From Nematocida parisii ERTm1 (lineage: Eukaryota; Microsporidia), in contig NW_013524647.1 of NCBI RefSeq assembly GCF_000250985.1, forward strand, positions 334,983 through 398,982: DNA of 64,000 bases. Reading direction: 5' to 3'. Under the pieces are notes generated by a model. The model was not told where the DNA came from, did not search any database, and saw only the letters and a program-made list of their open reading frames with translations. The position numbers and the translations under genes were made by a program. This document shows positions 19,784-29,602 of this stretch, piece after piece (positions within the stretch are counted from its first letter, which is position 1; every line of letters starts with the position of its first letter).

Positions 19784-21127
19784 TTAAGTATTAGATACCC
19801 TAACAATCCATTCTTCTTCTGTTCTTTCTAGGCATATTATCACAGTGTTGGCATCTATATCCTCTGGTAAGCAGTTAGTATACACATAGTCAATTGGCGG
19901 GGTTCCTTTATGAGTGATTTTTTGCGAAGTCGCACTATTATATTCAGTTGAAACTGTTAAATTCTTCATTTTTTGGTAGTGAAGAGATGGTATTCTGCGT
20001 CTTACTAGATAACTGACTAGGTCTATACACGCTTCTGCATCTATTATTGAAGAGTGCTCTGTTTCCTGTATTTCCTTGTTTAAATAGGTTGAGCAAAGGG
20101 ATTTCAGCTTGTACCGATGGTGTGTTTTGCTATTAAACAGCAGCGATGTGTCAATAATATTTTTGTGAAATACATTCATTGCCAGCAAATCATGGGATAT
20201 TGAATGGCCTATAAGAATTGTGTTCTTTCCTATTATTTTTGATAAGTCATAAAGCATTGCATCATATGTTATACACCCACTATGCGCTGAGTCCTCTTCA
20301 TTATCTTTTATATTCAGTCTTTTGGCAGCAATGTATTCACACGTGTTACAAGTACACTTCTTGTCGTACGTACTTTCAGATATTCCTGTTATATCTGATA
20401 TATAATCGGCAACCTTCCCTTCTGGTATAATGATTTGATCGTAAACTGCTTTTTTATACTTGTTTACTACGCTTATTCTAGCTAGCTCGCATCCTATGTC
20501 AGTTATAACCATTTCACAGTCAATTGCTAAAATGCAGTTCTTTGTGCGGTTTTTAAACATAAACATTTTTTTGCCATTAATCATCGCTACATCGCAGTAT
20601 GGCTTTTCTTTATTTGTTGAAGTATTTTCAACTTTTTCTACTTTTAATGGCTTCAAAGTAGCTATCTGCGGAAGAATCGACGGCGTGCCGTATCTTAAGT
20701 AAAACGCGCTTTTCTCAATCATAGGAATGGTGTATAGCCGATGGTCTATCCCTTCTGTGTATATGGAATTGAGGTCCTCTGTAAGAAACATTGAAATATC
20801 TTCTTCCTCCATCATTTCCCCCGCTATTTGATCAATCTTATGCTGCTTTGGTGTTTTTTCTCGAATAGAGTGCAAGTATATAGGAATGTCTTCTGGCAGT
20901 GGATATTCCTTAAGAGCTACTTGGTAATTGCCCTTTCTCTTATTTTTGTCCGCATAGGAAAGGCACGACTCACTAATAATCACAAGTATCCTTTTTATAT
21001 CAGATGTATTGAATTTGTTTGTAATTGGCGTGCGGGGTTTTCTGAGTCTACATGCCGTTATAAACGCAGCGAGCTTTTCTAAACTAATTTGGTCATGTTT
21101 CTTATAGGATATCTCAAGCAAACTCAT
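19784..21127 (-). CDS. REXO/Rex-type RNA exonuclease (DEDDh)
   Basis: The protein has 447 residues. The exonuclease domain is in the C-terminal half: ExoI LAIDCEMV (Asp and Glu ligands) at about 200, ExoII GHSISHDLLAM, and ExoIII H-SSIIDAEACIDLV with the His and Asp of the DEDDh class. The eukaryotic Rex1/REXO1 subfamily also shows the DITGI block after the first motif and the KLKSLC-YLNKEIQ segment before ExoIII, both present here. A CxCNTC insert (KKCTCNTCEY) may bind metal. Relatives trim the 3' ends of 5S rRNA, tRNA and snRNA. The N-terminal 180 residues are unassigned. Confidence 0.88.
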   Translation of the reverse strand: MSLLEISYKKHDQISLEKLAAFITACRLRKPRTPITNKFNTSDIKRILVIISESCLSYADKNKRKGNYQVALKEYPLPEDIPIYLHSIREKTPKQHKIDQIAGEMMEEEDISMFLTEDLNSIYTEGIDHRLYTIPMIEKSAFYLRYGTPSILPQIATLKPLKVEKVENTSTNKEKPYCDVAMINGKKMFMFKNRTKNCILAIDCEMVITDIGCELARISVVNKYKKAVYDQIIIPEGKVADYISDITGISESTYDKKCTCNTCEYIAAKRLNIKDNEEDSAHSGCITYDAMLYDLSKIIGKNTILIGHSISHDLLAMNVFHKNIIDTSLLFNSKTHHRYKLKSLCSTYLNKEIQETEHSSIIDAEACIDLVSYLVRRRIPSLHYQKMKNLTVSTEYNSATSQKITHKGTPPIDYVYTNCLPEDIDANTVIICLERTEEEWIVRVSNT

Positions 21128-21887
21128 TTTATAGAAAAATGAGAAAATATTAAATTATTTATTAGCCCAACCCCTTATAAGCCAAGCTCCTACAAATATA
21201 TATTACTTACTAAAACTGAGCCCATGAAATTATGCAATAAAAATTAATATTAAATCTCAGGAATATTTACAGAGATAAATGTTACTTTAATCAATTCTGC
21301 TTACAATAAGACTATAATTATTTAAAAGACCTGGCATACAGAAGTATCGATCATAAAATATACCATGTGTCTTATATATTCTATCAACTGTATATATTTA
21401 CATTAGACCCAACAAACATACACTATTTATATAAATTGCCTTGTTGATAGTTCTATTCATATTAAGCTGTTTTCTGCTTTTCTGTTTTTATATGCCGTTC
21501 TCTTTCTTATGTATCCCTTCTTTATTCTATTTCTATTCTTATTTTTAGTCTTTTGCTATATTTCAGAGTATTCCAATTTATATCACATATAAAACTATCT
21601 AAACTAAATAAAGGAACAAGAAGAAATATAGAATATAAACACTATTTTGTTTGAACTAGCAGATGCTATAGAGTGTTTTTAAATGATTTTAGTTATTTTT
21701 ATGTATAATATTAAAACTACCTTTTGTATTAATTATATTGCTGTTTTTGTATATTTATGTTTTTGCCGAGAAAGAATCTTTTAGATCTCTGCTGTGATAT
21801 TAATTATTTTGCTTATTATCAATATTACTATGTTTAGAAATGAACTTAATTAATTGGCATATATATACATAGAAATATTTATTTTTT
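21128..21887. other. Intergenic, no gene seen
   Basis: About 760 bases, AT-rich, with T-rich tracts around 21,460-21,560. No open frame, tRNA or repeat that I can support. Confidence 0.4.
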
Positions 21888-22796
21888 ATGAGCAATACGC
21901 CCATTTGGCTTCTGAATGGAACTTCAAAGGAAGTAATTCTTAAATCTGTATTAAAAGATATTAATGCAATGGTGCACTATGACGATATTCAAAATATTAT
22001 CCAGAGCGCATCATTTGCCACTCGTGTGAATTATCTAACAAAAGTATCAATTATTGTGTTTTTGTTTCTTAGAAGTAAATCTATACCCATTTTAATAGAA
22101 GATGTATTGATATATTGCAATCTAAATCGGATTGCATTCTTGTCTCTGCTTGTTAAGAACAAGGGGATAGTTTCTAACTCAACAGTATCGATAGAATATG
22201 TTCTAAATGTTTTAGATAGAATTTATTCTTTGTTTGATCCGGAGATCACTCTTACATATGACTACATAAAGGAAAAGGTGCTTGTTCTTTTTAATAGCAC
22301 TTATTACCACAACAAGTCTCCACTGACTTCTATTTTAATTCTGTCTTTTTATAACGACAAAAAAAAGTTGACAGAGATAGTTAAAGAGCACTATATTAGC
22401 ATTACAATGTACAGCGTAAATAAAGAAATAACCCGAATATCTCAAATAATTAAAGAAAAAATTAAAGAGAAGAGAGAAATATTAAATGAAAATATAGATA
22501 ATAGAAAAGCAGAAATGCGTGAGGACCTAGAAAATCAAGAGCAGATAGATCTGGATGAAAACAGCTGTATGGACGGAGTATCAACTGCGTATGGTATTTT
22601 AAAACAACAACAGGAGAGAGAGAACAAGATAGACCGGGCGATAAGTTTGTATAGGAATGGGATAGGCACTAATAATAAATATGCAACCGATTATGAGGGC
22701 TTATTAATAGAAGGGATGGTTCGGAAAGGGTATAGCAAAGAAATGATTATGAGTCTGACACATAAAGGGCTTGAGTATTGTTGTAGATATAAATAA
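21888..22796 (+). CDS. Hypothetical helical protein, 302 residues
   Basis: No family recognised with confidence. Residues 1-110 are helical and hydrophobic enough to suggest a compact cyclin-like or winged-helix domain (LIEDVLIYCNLNRIAFLSLL). Residues about 180-235 are a highly charged coiled coil (IIKEKIKEKREILNEN), and the C-terminus (GLLIEGMVRKGYSKEMIMSL) is another short helical unit. A TFIIB/Brf-like transcription factor crossed my mind because of the N-terminal pattern, but there is no zinc ribbon. The frame is clean and codon use is normal. Confidence 0.6.
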   Translation: MSNTPIWLLNGTSKEVILKSVLKDINAMVHYDDIQNIIQSASFATRVNYLTKVSIIVFLFLRSKSIPILIEDVLIYCNLNRIAFLSLLVKNKGIVSNSTVSIEYVLNVLDRIYSLFDPEITLTYDYIKEKVLVLFNSTYYHNKSPLTSILILSFYNDKKKLTEIVKEHYISITMYSVNKEITRISQIIKEKIKEKREILNENIDNRKAEMREDLENQEQIDLDENSCMDGVSTAYGILKQQQERENKIDRAISLYRNGIGTNNKYATDYEGLLIEGMVRKGYSKEMIMSLTHKGLEYCCRYK

Positions 22797-22912
22797 ATCT
22801 CACAGGGTATATAATGTAGTATAAATCAGTTAAATTAATAAATAGTTATATAGTATAGAAGCTAATAGAAGATTATCTATCTGTTAATTATAGCTTAAAG
22901 GTTATAAAAAGA

Positions 22913-23029
22913 TTAAATAGAAATAGAAAAGTGATTTTCTGTTATTTCTACGCGATTTATACCTGGCGTGTTTGCTTCTCTACTTATATATGCATTTAAT
23001 ATTTTTATTTCAGATTTCTTCATATTCAT
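22913..23029 (-). CDS. Possible very small protein, 38 residues
   Basis: An ATG frame encodes MNMKKSEIKILNAYISREAN and 18 more polar residues. Composition is protein-like (mixed charge, no low complexity), and the frame sits alone between the 21.9 kb gene and the structured RNA. The length is too short to exclude chance. It could also be the tail of a decayed gene. Confidence 0.25.
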   Translation of the reverse strand: MNMKKSEIKILNAYISREANTPGINRVEITENHFSISI

Positions 23030-23104
23030 TCTTATATCCTTTATTTAAAACCAAAGTGTATACATAAATAGTTTTAAAGTTGAAAAATACACCTTTATTA
23101 CAAA

Positions 23105-23475
23105 TTGATGCGATCCGCCTGGAGATAGGCGCACTATCTCAAGTATCGACAGACAGTTTGGTCGATGCACTTCTTGGGGGGAAGTTACCCAAACACGCAT
23201 GGAGGACTCTGTTCCGGGACTATCCCGAGACTAAGGCCCAGTGCGTAGACCGTAGCGTGAGTACTACTCGCGCGGTGGCACGTTATCTCAGTGCCATCAT
23301 CCCATTGAGGAGTGACCGTATAAAGTCCTACTTTATAAGCCACGTTCCTCCACCCCTAGCAGTCAAAGACATTAACTTGTTACGGCCGCCCTAGGGGCAC
23401 GAGGAACGGCTTAGAGAGAATAGGAAGAGAGTGTGTGGCGCTCGACGTCCATCCGTTTGAGGCCCCTCGAAACTT
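23105..23475. ncRNA. GC-rich structured RNA candidate, identity open
   Basis: An island far richer in G+C than its surroundings that folds into many clean local hairpins. Examples: 23116-23131 CGCCT/AGGCG; 23145-23166 ATCGAC/GTCGAT; 23174-23192 TTGGG/CCCAA; 23255-23273 GCGTGAG/CTCGCGC; 23276-23296 TGGCAC/GTGCCA; 23319-23337 TATAAAGT/ACTTTATA. The longest stem, at 23339-23412, joins GCC, GTTCCTC and CCCCTAG with CTAGGGG, GAGGAAC and GGC across small internal loops. Size and multi-hairpin layout suit RNase P or MRP RNA; I did not find the conserved P4 core, nor the SRP helix 8 signature. TTTT at 23490-23493 would end a plus transcript; TTTTT opposite 23086-23090 would end a minus one, so strand is open. 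Confidence 0.6.
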
Positions 23476-23703
23476 ATATCAATAAACTGTTTTAAGATAA
23501 AAAAAAATATTACAAAAACAATAAAATTTATTACTAGAGAGGACAAACCCATGTAAGCCAACAATTCAACTAATTACGCACAAACACAAAACAAAACAAG
23601 TTTAATATAAGAATTTTTATATTTAATATTGTTAATCTATCACATCAAACCCATAATAAAACTAATAGCCCACTACAAAACATAAACAATCGTAGATAGG
23701 GTT

Positions 23704-24444
23704 CTATTTGGGCACCACTCTGTGTTCTAAAACATCTAATCTCTTTACTCCGTCTACTTCTACCACATCACTTCTTACTATTTCTATTTTCTTTTTATAT
23801 ATTTTGGCATCAAGTGTGATTGTTTCATACTCACCTCCTTCGCCGCATAGGTTGAAATCCTCTTCTTTTAATCCAGGATATTTATGTATTTGTTCTAGAA
23901 TATATGCAGAATACTTATCACGTACACTCTGAAGAGACTCTCCAACTAAATTGCTTACATACTCACCGCCCTTCACTACAACTGCATAAACACTATTCTC
24001 TATCATTTTACCAAGCAGTGCCTTCTGATTTGACCCCCATAAATACCCCAGCATAGTTAATCCAAGTCTATCACACACACTCTTCACTCTATTATACTGA
24101 TACACCGAGGAAATAGCTCCAACTGACACACCAGAAAACGAATATTTTTTCAAAAGAGCGCCAATAGCACAGAATAAGTCTTCTATTTCATCTTTTTCTG
24201 TTATTTTATAACCTATGCTGCGATCTTTAGACACACCAGAGGTAGAAAACTGATGCAGCGGAAGATCTAAACATTCTGCAATGGCCGGTAAAAGATTGCA
24301 TCCTGCGTACTGGAACATATAAGAATCTTCTTCTTTCTCCATTTTCATATGAAGCAAGCATACTGGAGTATGCCCATCTTCAATGCACATTTGCATATTA
24401 TAAATACTATCTTTTCCACCACTTATTAGTCCTATAAATAGCAT
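23704..24444 (-). CDS. DPH6: Diphthine-ammonia ligase (DPH6)
   Basis: The protein has 246 residues, a normal length for the single-domain core enzyme. A PP-loop nucleotide site SGGKDSIYNM lies at residues 8-17. The family blocks HMK, GCNLLPAIAE, GVSVGAISSVYQYNRVKSVC and LGYLWG are followed by GEGGEYETITLDAKIYKK near the end, diagnostic of DPH6. It catalyses the last, ATP-dependent amidation making diphthamide on eEF2 in the cytosol. The ATG lies 43 bp from the divergent Nse4 start, so they probably share a promoter region. Confidence 0.93.
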   Translation of the reverse strand: MLFIGLISGGKDSIYNMQMCIEDGHTPVCLLHMKMEKEEDSYMFQYAGCNLLPAIAECLDLPLHQFSTSGVSKDRSIGYKITEKDEIEDLFCAIGALLKKYSFSGVSVGAISSVYQYNRVKSVCDRLGLTMLGYLWGSNQKALLGKMIENSVYAVVVKGGEYVSNLVGESLQSVRDKYSAYILEQIHKYPGLKEEDFNLCGEGGEYETITLDAKIYKKKIEIVRSDVVEVDGVKRLDVLEHRVVPK

Positions 24445-24487
24445 AAAGCGAAAAACTTTAAAATAAAAGTAAATTTAAGAAAAGAGA

Positions 24488-25216
24488 ATGGCAAAGCAAC
24501 TAACTGATGAGTACATGGAACTAATCAGAACAGCCAAACAGAAAAAGAAGAAAAACGAAGTTCTATATCCTCTGTACCAAAGAAGTAACGAGCTGTTAAA
24601 AGAAATAAGAACAACACATGAATTGCGCCTAGATTCTTGCCTGGTGAGTGAGATAATAGGAGAAGAAAGCAAAAGAATATTTCTACAGTGCAATAACCAC
24701 ATAACGCTAAACAACTACATTGAAATGGCCAGTACTAACACAAGCATTCATACACAGCTAGCAAAAAGTTATTACAGAGGAGCATATTTTCCACCAATTC
24801 TAACACTCACTGGGAGTATAGCAGAGCAACCAATTAAAAAGCCTAAAAAACCAAAGCTAGAGAAGGCACAGGAAAAACCAGAAGAAACAAAAGAAGTAAA
24901 AGAAGAGCAGATGGATGCACCAAAAGAAATAAAAAGAGTCTACCGAATCCTGAAAGAAATAGGAGAAGTAGAACTTTACAGACTAATTATAAATGTAGAC
25001 TCATTTGGAAAGACTGTAGAGAACATTCTTACACTAGCATTTGCATTAAAGGTAGGAAGAGCATTCTTAATGAAGAAACAAAATATTCTTTATGTAAGCA
25101 GCACAAAACCCAAAGAGGAATACGCAGTAAATAGTACGCATTATATTATGGGAATTACCTCAGCAGAAATAGATAGAATAAAAGAAGAAATGAACATTAC
25201 AGAAAATATGATATAA
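24488..25216 (+). CDS. NSE4: Nse4, kleisin of the Smc5/6 complex
   Basis: The protein has 242 residues. The C-terminal Nse4 signature is clear: INVDSFGKTVENILTLAFAL followed by KVGRAFLM at about 170-200, matching the family's SF-x-TVEN-LSF-x-GR pattern, then a short helix with GITSAEIDRI. The N-terminal helical part (1-70) should contact the Smc5/6 neck. A Lys/Glu-rich linker lies at about 115-150. Nse4 bridges Smc5 and Smc6 heads in DNA repair and chromosome segregation. It is shorter than yeast Nse4 (about 400 residues). The cohesin kleisin lies only 2.1 kb downstream on the same strand. Confidence 0.85.
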   Translation: MAKQLTDEYMELIRTAKQKKKKNEVLYPLYQRSNELLKEIRTTHELRLDSCLVSEIIGEESKRIFLQCNNHITLNNYIEMASTNTSIHTQLAKSYYRGAYFPPILTLTGSIAEQPIKKPKKPKLEKAQEKPEETKEVKEEQMDAPKEIKRVYRILKEIGEVELYRLIINVDSFGKTVENILTLAFALKVGRAFLMKKQNILYVSSTKPKEEYAVNSTHYIMGITSAEIDRIKEEMNITENMI

Positions 25217-25234
25217 AGATAAACAACAAATAAC

Positions 25235-25426
25235 CTATTTACTATTAAATAGAATGCTTTCACACAAATTGTACTTAACATATCTCTGTGATTTATCTTT
25301 ACTCTTGGCAGTGCAGTCAATCGATACTTCGCTGGTTGACATATTATTTCTGTTTTTGAGCATATCAATAGATGGATTCTTAAATAATTCATTTTTCTTT
25401 TCTTTCATTTGTAAGTCCCTGTACAT
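25235..25426 (-). CDS. Small hypothetical protein, 63 residues
   Basis: An ATG frame of 63 residues starts MYRDLQMKEKKNELFKN. It is Lys/Ser/Asn-rich, soluble and without a membrane span, and looks coding in composition. It is convergent with Nse4, whose stop is only 18 bases away. A plus-strand frame overlaps it, but encodes a Leu/Phe-rich chain and is less likely. No family recognised. Confidence 0.35.
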   Translation of the reverse strand: MYRDLQMKEKKNELFKNPSIDMLKNRNNMSTSEVSIDCTAKSKDKSQRYVKYNLCESILFNSK

Positions 25427-25747
25427 ACTCTTTATATTTATAAAATGAATGAAACAAATCCAAACAAATAACCAATAATTAATATAATGATGAGACAGAA
25501 GACCAATAAGACGCACTAATGCTTAAATTGCAATATACTACATAATATACCACCAATCGCATAATATATTTATGCAATATGCATAATATAGTAGATATAA
25601 TTGGCTCCCTCGAAAATTATGGAAAATATGCAGCTTCACTTAATATTAAATAGTTTAATCATTGTTTTTATTACATTTATAGTTTTGTATTGTATTGTAT
25701 TACACTTAATATAAGAAGATAAATAGATAAAACTTTTTAAAATATAA

Positions 25748-26983
25748 ATGGATAATAACAATTGGCACGAGATACATTGTGAAGACTTTGATTTTATTTC
25801 TATAGTAAAGACATCCTATAGCAAGATACCCAAAAACCAAATAACCAATTGTTTAGGAGGCAAATTAATCTTATATAAAACCGCATCTGACTTACTTCTG
25901 TATAATTTAGTTATAGAAATAAATAACTTAATGCTTGACTCATATGGCAAAGCACTCAAAGCAGAAGATTTAAACCAGGCAGCAGATATTGCAGTAAATA
26001 ACATGTGGAATGTAATGAAAATAGTAAATAAAATTGTTGAAAAAATACCAACAAAGAGAGACCTAGATAAGTACATTTCCACACTAAATAACTACAGTCT
26101 TTCTTATATGCTAAGAGATCCTGCTGTAATGAAGTATATAACTTTAGATTTATTAATATTTGCTAACATTCATATAAATAAAGAACAGGCAGAAACCCTT
26201 ATTATAGAGAAACCTTATATAACAGAGACTGTCCCAGAAACCAAGCGGAATAGACTGCTTGATGTGATAGATTTACTGAATAAGTATCCAGGAAAGCTAA
26301 CAAAATATAATAGTGAGACAGAAGCAATGGATTCTATGGCAGTAGAGTACAAAATTCAATACTATGACATTGAATCGCTTATATTTATTTCTTTAAATAG
26401 GTCTCTTGCATTGGTTCCTATTGCTATCATACAGAATGGATTATGTGTAGAAAATGAAAAAGGATCTAGACAAGTGTTTTTGCACACTATATATGGTTTC
26501 TTTGATTATAGCAATTTAAATAGCTGTTTTCCGTTTGACATAGAGTATACTATATTGTTTCAGATAGAAAAAAGGTCAAAAAAGTTGGTTGTTACATCGA
26601 GTAAAAAAAGTAAATACTACATGAATTTTAACTACAATAAAAACAATCTTATTGACATGTATGAACTGGATAAAGCAGTAAACAAATATAATGAAAGTTT
26701 GAAAGACAATTTGAAAGATATGGCATTAACTGATGATGTAGAAATATGGAAAAAGAGGTGCTGGGAATTGCTTTTTTATAAAATATGGTGTATAATATGT
26801 CTACCTATAGTGCAAATTTTAAAATTAGCTAGAGCTATATTCCGATTTGTATATGATCCACGCAAAGGAGACTTTTCTATATATGAGAAGATTGTTTTTA
26901 CAGCAGTTGCATTTTTAATAGTTCTAAAACTACCAAATAAAATAACGCTTGATGAGATATATGACATGCTATGGACACTGTAA
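25748..26983 (+). CDS. C-terminally anchored family protein (copy B, intact)
   Basis: The protein has 411 residues and is the intact partner of the broken copy A at 16.3-17.6 kb. An N-terminal helical domain (about 1-170) has the shared pattern of Leu/Ile-rich helices, ending in short LDLLIF-like blocks. The YDIESLIFISLNRSLALVPI segment (about 205-225) aligns with A's LDDIKSLIYFKQAGEIARIA. A beta-rich middle follows, then a hydrophobic stretch (CIICLPIVQILKLARAIF) and a last span (IVFTAVAFLIVLKLP) near the C-terminus. No signal peptide. Such fast-evolving membrane-anchored families are typical of Nematocida genomes, and some are thought to be host-exposed; that role is inference here. Confidence 0.65.
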   Translation: MDNNNWHEIHCEDFDFISIVKTSYSKIPKNQITNCLGGKLILYKTASDLLLYNLVIEINNLMLDSYGKALKAEDLNQAADIAVNNMWNVMKIVNKIVEKIPTKRDLDKYISTLNNYSLSYMLRDPAVMKYITLDLLIFANIHINKEQAETLIIEKPYITETVPETKRNRLLDVIDLLNKYPGKLTKYNSETEAMDSMAVEYKIQYYDIESLIFISLNRSLALVPIAIIQNGLCVENEKGSRQVFLHTIYGFFDYSNLNSCFPFDIEYTILFQIEKRSKKLVVTSSKKSKYYMNFNYNKNNLIDMYELDKAVNKYNESLKDNLKDMALTDDVEIWKKRCWELLFYKIWCIICLPIVQILKLARAIFRFVYDPRKGDFSIYEKIVFTAVAFLIVLKLPNKITLDEIYDMLWTL

Positions 26984-27344
26984 TGGATTAAAAGTATGCG
27001 TATTATAAAATAATTAGAATCTTTCGCATATTGTATAACTATGTGAATGTGCAGTATATTAAGAAGAAGAGAGATTCGGGTTATATGAATGTATACAGGT
27101 AGAGTAAGATGTTTATTGACTAATGCTGTATTACTAATAAATATTAACTATTTTAAACTGTGGGCGTAATTAAGCATTCTGTGCACTAAATTAGTGAATT
27201 TAGTATTTTGGGTTATATCTATTTATAGAATTTTCATATTACTTCTGTATACTTAGGCGTATAGAGTAGCTACTTATTTTTAAGCAGAATGGCGGGATAT
27301 TTCCCGGCATAAAAAATATATATAGAGAAAAAGAATGGGTAGGG
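26984..27344. other. Intergenic with TTCGGGTTATAT words
   Basis: TTCGGGTTATAT is at 27075-27086 and a weaker TTTTGGGTTATAT near 27207. Upstream of the Rad21 ATG is a GC-containing GGCGGGATATTTCCCGGC element near 27292-27309, whose GGGATATTTCCC core is palindromic. Confidence 0.4.
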
Positions 27345-28649
27345 ATGTTCTACGCAGTGAACTTTTTATCAAACAAAGGAAAGCTTTCAGCCGCATGGGT
27401 GGCTGCTTATTTCGACAGAAGACTAAGCAAATCTGACATACAGCAGGTGGATATAGAAGACACCGTGAATTCAATAGAATCAGGAGATGTACCCGAGCTT
27501 GCGCTGAGAACATCTAGCCACATTCTTTTGGGGCTTTCTAAGATACTCTTTAGAAAGACAAAGATACTCTATGACGAGTGCAAAGAGCTATTTATATGTG
27601 TAAAGAAAAAGGAACCAAGTGACCAGCAGCCGTCTAAGCTCAGTAAGAAAAAAATAACATATAGTATTGATATATTCAAGCACATGGTACTACCCAATAA
27701 GAGTATAGAGAGTATTGAAGAAGAAATAGAAGAGGGGAGAGGATCTATTGGAGGAATGTTGAGCTTTCAGGATTATTCATTTAGCTTAAACAATATATCT
27801 CTGTCTCTTGCAGAAACAATTTCAGAGATTCAGGCAGCAAGCGAAGCAAGTGCTATAATACTACCAGAGCAGCACAGTATAGTGCATGAAGATCAAAGCC
27901 GAAGAAGCCACGGGGAGACCATGCAAGTAGGGGCAATAAGCATAGATGCAAATCTATCTGCTATTTCTATAGGAGATCCATCAGTTATGCTAGATACTAT
28001 TCTAAATAGCCCAGTAAAACCTTCCCGAAAAAGGCAGGAGAGTCTTATAGAAACAAAAAGACAGAAGATAGACCAAACAACAGAGATAGACAGTAAATGC
28101 ATCAAATTGATCAAACACCAGGCAATTAAGCCATTTACAGAAGAAGCAAAAAGATCGCACCTTCCAATAGTTCTGCAGGGTATTTATACCTCTCTGCAAA
28201 AAATGCACAGTTCTATTGGGCAGCAAGAAATAAACACGGGAAAGAAATCAGAAGAGCGGCAAAGTATAGTGATGGAAAGCACAATAAGTGAATTGCCTGG
28301 GGCAACACAGAATCTATCCAGCACAACTATTGACCAAATACCAGCAGAAGCATCAAATGCCTCAATAGAAGTTCCAAGAGGTGGAGAAACCACATTTATC
28401 TCCGCGCCAGGTGCAGACATGTCATTTATGCCGCAGAATGGAGATCTATCTAACGAAAGTATTTTAGGCAGAGAAAGCTTATCTATACAGCAGATTTCCG
28501 AGGACTTATTATCTAGTGACAGAAGAACAAAAGCACAGGCGTTTATGCACTTACTACGCAGAGTAACAGACGGGAGTATTTGTGTGTCGCAAGAGTCGTC
28601 TTATGGTCTATGCACAATAAATCAGAGAAGACAAGAAACAGTCGTATAG
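27345..28649 (+). CDS. RAD21: Cohesin kleisin Rad21/Scc1
   Basis: The protein has 434 residues. The N-terminal Rad21/Rec8 domain is unmistakable: MFYAVNFLSNKGKLSAAWVA at the very start, then DIEDTVNSI, then ALRTSSHILLGLSKILFRKT (residues 1-80), the part that binds Smc3. A long Ser/Glu-rich disordered middle carries possible separase sites. The C-terminal winged helix that closes on Smc1 is present (RTKAQAFMHLLRRVTDGSIC then VSQESSYGL, about 400-430). It could be the mitotic or the meiotic (Rec8) form; the domain alone does not decide. It lies downstream of Nse4 with copy B between them. Confidence 0.9.
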   Translation: MFYAVNFLSNKGKLSAAWVAAYFDRRLSKSDIQQVDIEDTVNSIESGDVPELALRTSSHILLGLSKILFRKTKILYDECKELFICVKKKEPSDQQPSKLSKKKITYSIDIFKHMVLPNKSIESIEEEIEEGRGSIGGMLSFQDYSFSLNNISLSLAETISEIQAASEASAIILPEQHSIVHEDQSRRSHGETMQVGAISIDANLSAISIGDPSVMLDTILNSPVKPSRKRQESLIETKRQKIDQTTEIDSKCIKLIKHQAIKPFTEEAKRSHLPIVLQGIYTSLQKMHSSIGQQEINTGKKSEERQSIVMESTISELPGATQNLSSTTIDQIPAEASNASIEVPRGGETTFISAPGADMSFMPQNGDLSNESILGRESLSIQQISEDLLSSDRRTKAQAFMHLLRRVTDGSICVSQESSYGLCTINQRRQETVV

Positions 28650-28816
28650 AGAAGAAATTCATGCATGATAAAAATTCTTAGAAAGAATTGCACAGTTATA
28701 TTTGCTAGTTACTAGTATAGATAACAGAACCGATCCGAAGTGCTTTAAAGAAAAGAATATGCACAACGGATAACTGAATAAATTATTATTGTATATTGCA
28801 GAAATATTTTTACTCC

Positions 28817-29602
28817 ATGAAAAAAGACAAGAAGCCATGCGTGATTGAGCCCGCCAAGAAGCTTTTAATCCTTTCACCAACTCCAAATACACCGGGAGTG
28901 GCACAACTTATCTCATTCTTCATGAACATCAAACAGAATGCAGTGAAATACACAGATAAGGATGGAGTATACCAGCCAACAACATCAAACTCCTCAGTTT
29001 CTAATGGAAAGCTGGAGGGCCTTCTAAAAAGAATGGACTGTTCATTATTCGCATATATTTACACAAACAAGACAAACCAGCCGCGGTTGATTATAGGAAG
29101 AACCCACGAATTCCAGATAGTAGAGCTGGCGCAGTACAAAGTTGCCCACTCTCTTACTGACCTAAGCCTATTGACAAACAGCCTGCACATTCTGCTTGTG
29201 CATAGGAACGGTTACATTGACCCGCTTAAGCTAAATTTGCTTATGGACTTTCTACGAGACTCCCCGCCAAGTTCTGTTGGGCTGGGCATAATTAAGTATG
29301 CAATAGGAATAGACCTGTTAGAGAATACAATCGGTTTAAACTTGTTTGAGATAGAGGCATCGCCATTTAAACTTGTGCCGGTTGCATCGCCAATCACACT
29401 AGAAATAGTTGAAGAGCACAGAATGAACTTTATGCAGCAGAAAGAAACAAGCAAACAGGTCAGGCAGACAGAAAAGAAGATAAAAAACGTGGAAAAGGGC
29501 ATTTTAAACAGCACGCTTGGAGTTCTTCATCTGGAAAAGCAAGATCTACGAGAAATACAGCTAAGCAAGGGGCGAGCCTTTAAAAAGATAGGAAAGAAGT
29601 AA
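28817..29602 (+). CDS. RPF2: Ribosome biogenesis factor Rpf2 (Brix domain)
   Basis: The protein has 261 residues. I start it at the ATG at 28817; the frame upstream has only a TTG. The Brix domain spans most of the length. The Rpf2-type block LEGLLKRMDCSLFAYI followed by QPRLIIGRTHEFQIVEL at about 65-110 is the most diagnostic. The C-terminus is a charged helix. Rpf2 with Rrs1 recruits the 5S RNP to the pre-60S particle. uL13, another 60S gene, lies directly downstream on the same strand. Confidence 0.85.
   Translation: MKKDKKPCVIEPAKKLLILSPTPNTPGVAQLISFFMNIKQNAVKYTDKDGVYQPTTSNSSVSNGKLEGLLKRMDCSLFAYIYTNKTNQPRLIIGRTHEFQIVELAQYKVAHSLTDLSLLTNSLHILLVHRNGYIDPLKLNLLMDFLRDSPPSSVGLGIIKYAIGIDLLENTIGLNLFEIEASPFKLVPVASPITLEIVEEHRMNFMQQKETSKQVRQTEKKIKNVEKGILNSTLGVLHLEKQDLREIQLSKGRAFKKIGKK

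Noticed and set aside
23080-23394. 104-residue plus-strand frame over the GC-rich island
   Set aside because: It starts only with TTG, uses codons unlike all neighbours, and coincides with many strong hairpins; a structured RNA explains it better.
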